Below are positions 53,847 to 59,086 of a stretch of 59,086 nt of DNA, in pieces. Below the pieces are notes generated by a model. That model saw only the letters and a list, made by a program, of their open reading frames with translations, had not been told where the DNA came from and did no database searches. The stretch's first letter is position 1. Every line of letters starts with the position of its first letter. The DNA is from Saprospirales bacterium. GTDB lineage: Bacteria > Bacteroidota > Bacteroidia > Chitinophagales > Saprospiraceae. Location of the stretch: positions 1 through 59,086 of the forward strand of contig PAAY01000022.1 of the NCBI GenBank assembly GCA_002698985.1. Reading direction: 5' to 3'. The position numbers and the translations under genes are program-made.

Positions 53847-54314
53847 ATGACCAACCACCTCCTGGATGAGACCGACCTGGCCATTCTGAAAATTCTTCAG
53901 GAAGATGCCTACACCACCATCAAAGAGATAGCTGCGCAACTGGACCTGACTACTTCTCCGGTGCATGAGCGGGTAAAACGCCTGAAGCAGCAAGGCTATA
54001 TCCAGCGCTATGTGGCCCTGCTCAACCGCAACAAACTCGATTACCAGTTGCTGGCTTTCAGCAACGTGCAACTGAAAGAGCACGCCGCCGTTTACCTTGA
54101 AAAGTTTGAGAAGGACGTGCAAAAACTTCCCGAGGTGCAGGAAGTTTACCACATTGCCGGGCAGTACGACTACCTGCTGAAAGTGGTGGCCAGAGATATG
54201 ACCGAATACCAGAATTTTGTTTCCGAAAAACTGGCCGCACTCGACAACATTGGAAGGGTGCAGAGTTCCTTTGTGATGAAAGAGATCAAACACACAACTA
54301 GCCTGCCGCTGTAG
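53847..54314 (+). CDS. Lrp/AsnC family transcriptional regulator
   Basis: This encodes a 155-residue DNA-binding protein. The N-terminal helix-turn-helix is LDETDLAILKILQEDAYTTI with IAAQLDLTTSPVHERVKRLK, and the C-terminal RAM domain is EVQEVYHIAGQYDYLLKVVAR. Such regulators sense amino acids and often control the divergent gene, here the Cys/Met enzyme. The glycosyltransferase gene starts 18 bp downstream and could be cotranscribed. Confidence 0.95.
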   Translation: MTNHLLDETDLAILKILQEDAYTTIKEIAAQLDLTTSPVHERVKRLKQQGYIQRYVALLNRNKLDYQLLAFSNVQLKEHAAVYLEKFEKDVQKLPEVQEVYHIAGQYDYLLKVVARDMTEYQNFVSEKLAALDNIGRVQSSFVMKEIKHTTSLPL

Positions 54315-54332
54315 GCTGACAACGAAAAACCA

Positions 54333-55472
54333 TTGAGCAAGAAAAAGAAAATCGTGATCGTGTCGCCGGCCCACCCGCTGCGGGGTGGCATAGCTGCATT
54401 GACCGAGCGGCTGGCCGGGGAGCTGCAAAAAGGGCCTTACGAAGTGACCATCGTCTCGTTCAGCCTGCAATACCCTTCATTTCTGTTTCCGGGAAAAACG
54501 CAGTATTCCACCGACCCACCTCCAGCCAACCTCGACATCCGCTCGTGGATCAATTCCGTGAATCCCATCAACTGGCTACTGACCGGCTGGAAGATCAGAA
54601 AGCTGGATCCGGAGCTGATCGTGGTCAGGTACTGGCTGCCATTCATGGGGCCCTGCCTGGGCACCCTGCTCCGCATTGCGAAGCGAGGAAAAACAAAAGT
54701 GGTGGCCATCACCGACAACGTGCTGCCCCACGAAAAACGGCCAGGCGACAGGCTTTTTACCCGCTACTTCATTGGCGCAGCCGATGCCTTCATCACCATG
54801 TCCAAATCCGTGGAAGAAGACCTGCGGCTGTTTACGAAGACTAAACCCTCCCTGCTCATCCCCCACCCCGTTTACGACAATTACGGAACGCCGGCCACCA
54901 AAGCGGAAGCCTGTGAAAAGCTGGGGTTGAACCCCGAGGATAAGCTGGTGCTGTTTTTCGGCTTCATCCGGGATTACAAAGGCCTCGACCTGTTGCTACA
55001 GGCACTGGCCGATGAGCGGCTGCAAAAGATGAGTGTAAAGCTGATCGTGGCCGGTGAGTATTACGGGAACCGTGAAAAGTACGAGCAATTGATCCAGCAA
55101 TTGGATTTGCAGCAGCGGGTCATCCTGCACACGGATTACATCCCCAATTCCGATGTGCGGTATTATTTCGGTGCGGCTGACCTGGTGGCACAACCCTACA
55201 AGTCGGCCACCCAAAGCGGCATCAGCCAGATGGCCTACCACTTTGAAAAGCCCATACTGGTGACTGCTGTCGGCGGCCTGCCGGAGATCGTGGCCCACGG
55301 CAAAGCCGGATACGTGGTGGATGTTGCCCCCCCTGCCATTGCCGATGCCATTGTTGACTTCTTCGAAAACGAGCGGCAGCAGGCCTTTACCGAAGGGGTA
55401 AGAGAAGAAAAGAAGCGCTTCTCCTGGCAGCGCCTGGTGGAAGGGCTGGAAGAGCTGGCCGGCTGGAGATAA
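54333..55472 (+). CDS. GT4-family glycosyltransferase
   Basis: This encodes a 379-residue cytoplasmic or membrane-associated enzyme. The N-terminal Rossmann domain starts IVIVSPAHPLRGGIAALTERL. The C-terminal GT4 domain has LVLFFGFIRDYKGLDLLLQAL, RVILHTDYIPN and the EX7E-like stretch near PILVTAVGGLPEIV. The start is a TTG (54333), because the sequence is in family register from the first residue. The acceptor is unknown. The stop lies 2 bp from the convergent SCO gene. Confidence 0.9.
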   Translation: MSKKKKIVIVSPAHPLRGGIAALTERLAGELQKGPYEVTIVSFSLQYPSFLFPGKTQYSTDPPPANLDIRSWINSVNPINWLLTGWKIRKLDPELIVVRYWLPFMGPCLGTLLRIAKRGKTKVVAITDNVLPHEKRPGDRLFTRYFIGAADAFITMSKSVEEDLRLFTKTKPSLLIPHPVYDNYGTPATKAEACEKLGLNPEDKLVLFFGFIRDYKGLDLLLQALADERLQKMSVKLIVAGEYYGNREKYEQLIQQLDLQQRVILHTDYIPNSDVRYYFGAADLVAQPYKSATQSGISQMAYHFEKPILVTAVGGLPEIVAHGKAGYVVDVAPPAIADAIVDFFENERQQAFTEGVREEKKRFSWQRLVEGLEELAGWR

Positions 55473-55474
55473 AC

Positions 55475-56110
55475 CTATTTGCGGCTGTACTCAGCCTTCA
55501 GCAATCGCTCGATATCCTTGATGAAACGGTCAACATCCTTCGGATCGGTTCCATTGCAAAAAGAACGGATGTGCCGTTTACTGTCCACCAGGATCAGACG
55601 GCCGCTGTGGTCAAAACCACCCGGAGAATCGGGGTCTTCCAGGGCGATGCTGAAATAGTCATCGGCAATTTCATAGATGGCATCCTTGTCGCCGGTCACG
55701 AAATGCCATTTGCCGGGTTTGGCGTGCAGATTGTTGGCGTAGCGCTTCAGGGCACCTACCGTATCACGGACCGGATCGACGGTATGAGCCAACAACATAA
55801 CCCTCTCGTCGTCGATGAAATGGTCTTGTATCTTTTTCATCTCCCGGGCTGTTTTCGGGCAAATGGTGGGGCAATGAATGAAAAAGAAATCGGCCACATA
55901 CACCTTTCCTGCGAAGGTCTCATTGGTCACCAACTCACTGTCCTGATTGATAAAGGCAAAATCGGGAATGGTGTGGTAAATGGTGTCACCGTCCACAAAA
56001 TCCCTTTCGCCGAGAATGGGGAGGGAGTCGGGTTCTGGTGGTTGGCAGGCCGTAGCCAGCAAAACGAGCAGAAACAGCGTTCCGGCAAAAATTCTCATGG
56101 TCCTGTTCAT
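55475..56110 (-). CDS. SCO1/SenC family lipoprotein
   Basis: This encodes a 211-residue lipoprotein with lipobox LATAC (cysteine 22). The thioredoxin-like domain has the copper ligands Cys80 and Cys84 in HCPTICPKT and His168 in GFDHSGR. SCO proteins deliver copper to the CuA centre of cytochrome oxidase. The start overlaps the stop of the upstream lipoprotein gene as ATGA, so the two are translationally coupled. No oxidase gene is in the window. Confidence 0.93.
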   Translation of the reverse strand: MNRTMRIFAGTLFLLVLLATACQPPEPDSLPILGERDFVDGDTIYHTIPDFAFINQDSELVTNETFAGKVYVADFFFIHCPTICPKTAREMKKIQDHFIDDERVMLLAHTVDPVRDTVGALKRYANNLHAKPGKWHFVTGDKDAIYEIADDYFSIALEDPDSPGGFDHSGRLILVDSKRHIRSFCNGTDPKDVDRFIKDIERLLKAEYSRK

Positions 56111-56601
56111 TTGTTTTCTTCGTTCAACTTTTCGAGCAAAGCCTTGGCAGCGGCAATGCTGCCGTTGATATCGTCGTAAACGACTTGCACCTTTTTCTGT
56201 TCACCGGCCAGGTATTCCATGATGGCTTCGTGCGACAGGGAATCCCGCAAATTGGCGGGTTGGCTGAAACCAGCCATCCAGTCCATCATGCCTTCATCGG
56301 CTTTGGTCAGCCAATCCAGCGTTTTCAGGATTTCTTCTTTTGTGGCAGGCTCGGCATCAGGATGTGCTTCTTTCCACTTTCGCAGCTCACGCTGCAAACG
56401 GTTGATCTCTCCCATTTTGGGCATTACGGCATCGTGAATCTCCATGACGACATCCCGGAGCGAGTCCTGGGAAGCCACGGCGGGGTCCACAGCCGTTTCT
56501 TCTGCATTTTCTTCGGCAACATTTTCAGAACCGGAATTGGCGCAGCCGAAGGTGAAGGTTAGCAATGATAGGAGTGCGAGAAAAGTGGTCAGTTTGTTCA
56601 T
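56107..56601 (-). CDS. Helical lipoprotein of unknown function
   Basis: This encodes a 164-residue lipoprotein with lipobox TFGC (cysteine 20), an acidic linker (NVAEENAEETAVDPA) and a largely helical body with conserved-looking TLDWLTKADEGMMDWMAGF near the middle. Relatives in Bacteroidota are sometimes called viral A-type inclusion proteins, a name without functional support. It is coupled to the SCO gene and is probably periplasmic, perhaps involved in copper handling. Confidence 0.82.
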   Translation of the reverse strand: MNKLTTFLALLSLLTFTFGCANSGSENVAEENAEETAVDPAVASQDSLRDVVMEIHDAVMPKMGEINRLQRELRKWKEAHPDAEPATKEEILKTLDWLTKADEGMMDWMAGFSQPANLRDSLSHEAIMEYLAGEQKKVQVVYDDINGSIAAAKALLEKLNEENK

Positions 56602-56658
56602 GTACTCGAGTTTTTTTCAGGATTGCAAAGCAAAGAAAACAACAGCTTGGACAGGGTG

Positions 56659-57864
56659 TCAGGTGCCACATAATCGCTCATATTCTGCAAAAACCCTTCG
56701 GCCAATGGCATACAGGTCGAATTCCCGCTCCATCAGTTGGCGGGCGGCCTGGCCGAGGCTGGTAGCCACATCGGGCTGATTGAGGCAAAGCTCCACGTTC
56801 AGCACAAACTCACGGGCGGATTCAGCGGAGAGCACATGCACCCCGTTTTGAGCGGGAATGCCCTCCAGACCGATGGGCGTGGTAAGAACCGCACGCTGCA
56901 GCGCCATGCCCTCCAGAATTTTGATCTTGATGCCGCTGCCGCTAAAAAGTGGCGCCACGAAAAGTGCATGCCGGTTGATGAACTCCTTGGCATCGGGCAC
57001 CTCACCCAGGACTTTCACCCCGTCGCCACCTTTTTTCATCAGCCAGTCGGGGGTGTTTTTACCGGCAATTTCAAATATGAGTCCGGGATGGTTTTTCCGC
57101 AATTCAGGCCACACTTTTTCCAAAAACCAGATGACACCCTGCTGGTTGGGCATCCAGTCCAGCGCACCGATGAAGCCAATGGAAGTGGCCTTATCAAAGG
57201 GTTTTGGTTGGTATTCAGAAACCACCAGGCCAGCCGGCGCCACCAGGCCGGCTTTCTTCAGTCCCAGTTCCCTGAACCGGTTCAGGTCGTCGGCAGTGAT
57301 GGCCAGTAAGAGGTCGTATTCATTCAGCATACCCACTTCCACCCGCCGCAGGTGTTTGTTCTGGTTGCGGAGGTACAGCTTCTTCGGAAGTGAGGAAGAA
57401 CGTGCCACCCGCTCCCAGATCTCGTGCTCCACATTGTGCGCCCGCATGACGATGGGCGCTGAGCTGAGCCTTCGAATCAGCGGCACATAGGCAGCCAGGT
57501 AGGGCGTCTCGATCTGAACGATGTCAAATTTTTCTTCCGTCAGCAATTTTTCCAGTGCCTGTCGGAAGTCTTCATTCTGAAAACGACTCAGGATGTAGGG
57601 CTGGCCTTTTAGCAAGCTCAGCAAAGCCCCGCCGGCGGAGATCCGGTTATCCACATCCACAGCGTGGATTTTTTCGAAGTGATCGTATCCAGCCGGCAAT
57701 TTTGACAAGTCGAAGTAATGCTTGCTGGTGTTCATGGCCAGCAGGGTCAGCTGTGCGCCCCAGGCCTTCAGCGAACGGCACAAGTTGGTGATGGCGATGG
57801 GCTCGCCTTCTTTCAGCGGGTAGGGAAATTTTTTCGTCAGAACGAGAATTCGCATTCTCTCCAA
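56659..57864 (-). CDS. GT4-family glycosyltransferase
   Basis: This encodes a 401-residue protein. The N-terminus RILVLTKKFPYPLKEGEPIAI is typical of GT4 enzymes that lengthen surface glycans. The C-terminal half has TSIGFIGALDWMPNQQGVIW, IFEIAGKNTPDWL and FVAPLFSGSGIKIKILEGMA with the conserved Glu. It is not closely related to the enzyme at 54333. The cupin gene ends 6 bp upstream and may be cotranscribed. The acceptor is unknown. Confidence 0.92.
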   Translation of the reverse strand: MERMRILVLTKKFPYPLKEGEPIAITNLCRSLKAWGAQLTLLAMNTSKHYFDLSKLPAGYDHFEKIHAVDVDNRISAGGALLSLLKGQPYILSRFQNEDFRQALEKLLTEEKFDIVQIETPYLAAYVPLIRRLSSAPIVMRAHNVEHEIWERVARSSSLPKKLYLRNQNKHLRRVEVGMLNEYDLLLAITADDLNRFRELGLKKAGLVAPAGLVVSEYQPKPFDKATSIGFIGALDWMPNQQGVIWFLEKVWPELRKNHPGLIFEIAGKNTPDWLMKKGGDGVKVLGEVPDAKEFINRHALFVAPLFSGSGIKIKILEGMALQRAVLTTPIGLEGIPAQNGVHVLSAESAREFVLNVELCLNQPDVATSLGQAARQLMEREFDLYAIGRRVFAEYERLCGT

Positions 57865-57870
57865 ATTGGG

Positions 57871-58263
57871 TTAGCGCCGGTGTTGCTCCACTTTCTCCTC
57901 CGCTTCCGACCAGGGAGGTGAAACGATGCAAAGAAAAGTCAATTGGTCCTGACCTGTATTTTCGAGGTGCTGTAGGGCACCAGCAGGCACCAGAACGGCA
58001 TCGCCGGCCTGAACGGGATAGACCGCCTCCTCCACATGCAGCGCCCCCCGGCCTTCTAAAAAGTAATAGAGCTCATCACTCTTTTGCAGCCGGTGCGGCA
58101 GGGAGGCGGCTCCCGGTTCGAGCCGGGCATGGGCCAGGCTGTAGGGCAGCTCAACATTGTCGTTGGCGGGATGCAGCACCTCTCTCAAGCGGGTGTGGTC
58201 GCCGGCCAGGAATTCGTTCACCTCGTGCAGGTGCTTGTGGATGACCTTGTTATGGATGCTCAT
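57871..58263 (-). CDS. Cupin domain protein
   Basis: This encodes a 130-residue protein. The cupin core lies in residues about 45-110: LPHRLQKSDELYYFLEGRGAL (motif 1 with the His and Glu) and VLVPAGALQHLENTG (motif 2 with a His). Such single-cupin proteins bind metal and may isomerise sugars or bind small ligands. Upstream in-frame codons to 58356 would run through the hairpin at 58327-58358, so the ATG at 58263 is chosen. The next gene is a glycosyltransferase, which suggests a sugar-related role. Confidence 0.88.
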   Translation of the reverse strand: MSIHNKVIHKHLHEVNEFLAGDHTRLREVLHPANDNVELPYSLAHARLEPGAASLPHRLQKSDELYYFLEGRGALHVEEAVYPVQAGDAVLVPAGALQHLENTGQDQLTFLCIVSPPWSEAEEKVEQHRR

Positions 58264-58326
58264 TGCTGGTTGATGTGGTAAATCAGGGCATGGCAGAAAG
58301 CCATCCTGAAAATTGGTGATGAAAGA

Positions 58327-58358
58327 AAATGAGGGCACTTTTAGCAGTGCCCTCATTT
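58327..58358. terminator. Perfect 12-bp hairpin
   Basis: AAATGAGGGCAC (58327-58338) pairs perfectly with GTGCCCTCATTT (58347-58358) around 8 nt. On the minus strand it is followed by TCTTTC, so it may end a transcript that enters from the right edge. Confidence 0.75.
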
Positions 58359-58361
58359 GTT

Positions 58362-58434
58362 GAGAGGGGTTTAGAGTGGTTTAGAACAGTTAAGAGAGGT
58401 TTGGTCCGCCCGCTCCTAAACCCCTATAAACCTA
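58362..58434. repeat. GAGGGGTTTAGAG tract, both orientations
   Basis: GAGAGGGGTTTAGAG and GTGGTTTAGAA copies face CTCCTAAACCCCTATAAACC on the same stretch. It is the same family as at 20314, 27728 and 37019. From 58435 to 58640 there is no gene; a 6-bp inverted repeat AGTTCC/GGAACT (58452-58474) and GTAGCGTACCTACGGC near 58504 may belong to other dispersed repeats. Confidence 0.6.
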
Positions 58435-58640
58435 AATTTTAGAACAAATTCAGTTCCTCTAAAGAGACGGAACTTGCAGGACACTTCAATCGAATCCAAT
58501 GGTAGCGTACCTACGGCACGCAAAGGCCGGAATTTTGCTCTTAGCTACAAAGATTTCGTCCCTACAGGAAGAGTAAATGAAAATTCGGGATGACTCATGT
58601 TTTGCCAGTAAAGAGCAGCTTACCAGACCCCTCTAAACCC

Positions 58641-59076
58641 TATCGATTACCCACAAATCCCAATCTCATCGAAAAGTGTCTCTTCAACACGGCTTAATTG
58701 AATGTGAAAAAACCATTTTTAACTCCTGGTTCCTGGCTGTGAAAAAAATCCCCGATAACATCAGCCATCTTGTAACCCGCTGTTTCAACGGCGGGAATTT
58801 TGCCAGGCCCCCTACCCACATCAAACTTCTATTCAGAACATCACATCAGGAACGATCAATCACCATTGTAGCTGGAAATGTTGATGCTGATGTTTTGTAA
58901 AGATGTTTGATGCAGTGAGGGGTGTGTCCGCCAACCCCTCGCTAAAGCAAGGGGTTTCAAGATGTTTGATGGAGTGGAAGGATATTGGCCCACAAGAATT
59001 TAACCTGAATCTTCAGGATCAAATTGCTCATGCAATACCCTCAAAAGCGGAATGACGGATTTGTGGGTAATCGATA
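58641..59076. mobile_element. MITE-like element with 20-bp inverted ends
   Basis: TATCGATTACCCACAAATCC (58641-58660) is the exact reverse complement of 59057-59076. CCCTCTAAA flanks the unit directly on both sides (58629-58637 and 59078-59086), as a target duplication or as the ambient repeat. Inside lie two copies of AAGATGTTTGATG (58900 and 58959) around a hairpin (AACCCC at 58933 with GGGGTT at 58951), and CCTGAA/TTCAGG at 59004. No convincing ORF lies inside. Confidence 0.55.
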
Positions 59077-59086
59077 GCCCTCTAAA

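Noticed and set aside
58676-58900. 74-codon frame inside the right-edge inverted-repeat element
   Set aside because: It has no recognisable domain and lacks a convincing start. It may be a chance frame.

Overview
The window looks like chromosomal DNA of a member of the Bacteroidota, most likely from the Saprospiria (Lewinella/Haliscomenobacter-like) lineage. The basis is a SusC/SusD pair, a CarboxypepD_reg-type TonB receptor, a type IX secretion protein (PorQ) next to two large secreted proteins with C-terminal sorting domains, SprB-type repeats, 2TM and DUF5522 small proteins, and promoters with the Bacteroidota -7 box TAnnTTTG. The lineage is inferred from gene content only. No rRNA, tRNA or CRISPR array was recognised.

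Layout. 1-2550 is an AT-rich accessory island: a frameshifted fragment of a TonB receptor 3' end, then a putative PD-(D/E)XK-type nuclease and an HNH/zinc-finger protein, up to the intact receptor (2550-5081) whose 3' end is the partner of the fragment. 5289-7986 is a YceI / beta-barrel / YceI-like set. 8436-12878 is a SusC-SusD pair closed by a strong terminator and followed by a secreted S10 serine carboxypeptidase. 14730-15740 is a second accessory locus: an AbiF/AbiD-type HEPN protein preceded by its own promoter box and a compact hairpin RNA. 15972-20944 holds housekeeping and small membrane genes. 20594-27402 (minus strand) reads as one operon: a C39-peptidase ABC exporter, an HlyD-type fusion protein, a small unknown protein, a penicillin-acylase-like Ntn hydrolase and a small membrane protein. 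27871-29768 is a TRAP permease pair without a binding protein.

29856-41061 (minus strand) is core metabolism and information processing: TPR protein, gyrA, accD, hemE, an AP2 protein with a degenerate HNH region, a YkuK-like protein, a LolC/E-type permease and GTP-dependent PEP carboxykinase. 41361-49980 is surface biology: a MORN-type lipoprotein, PorQ, and two T9SS cargo proteins. One cargo gene carries a (TTTTC)5 tract inside its signal-peptide codons and so could be phase variable. 50308-52108 is a methyltransferase-crotonase-small membrane protein set. 52407-54314 is a divergent Cys/Met-metabolism PLP enzyme and Lrp/AsnC regulator. The right end has two GT4 glycosyltransferases, an SCO-type lipoprotein with a partner lipoprotein, a cupin protein and a repeat-rich gene-free tail.

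Intergenic spaces are unusually rich in short tandem repeats, including a CCCCTCTAAA-type family at several sites and a composite heptamer element present twice. A 436-bp element with 20-bp perfect inverted ends sits at the right edge. The most interesting candidate system is the AbiF-type HEPN gene with the upstream structured RNA, which has the layout expected of an RNA-antitoxin module.
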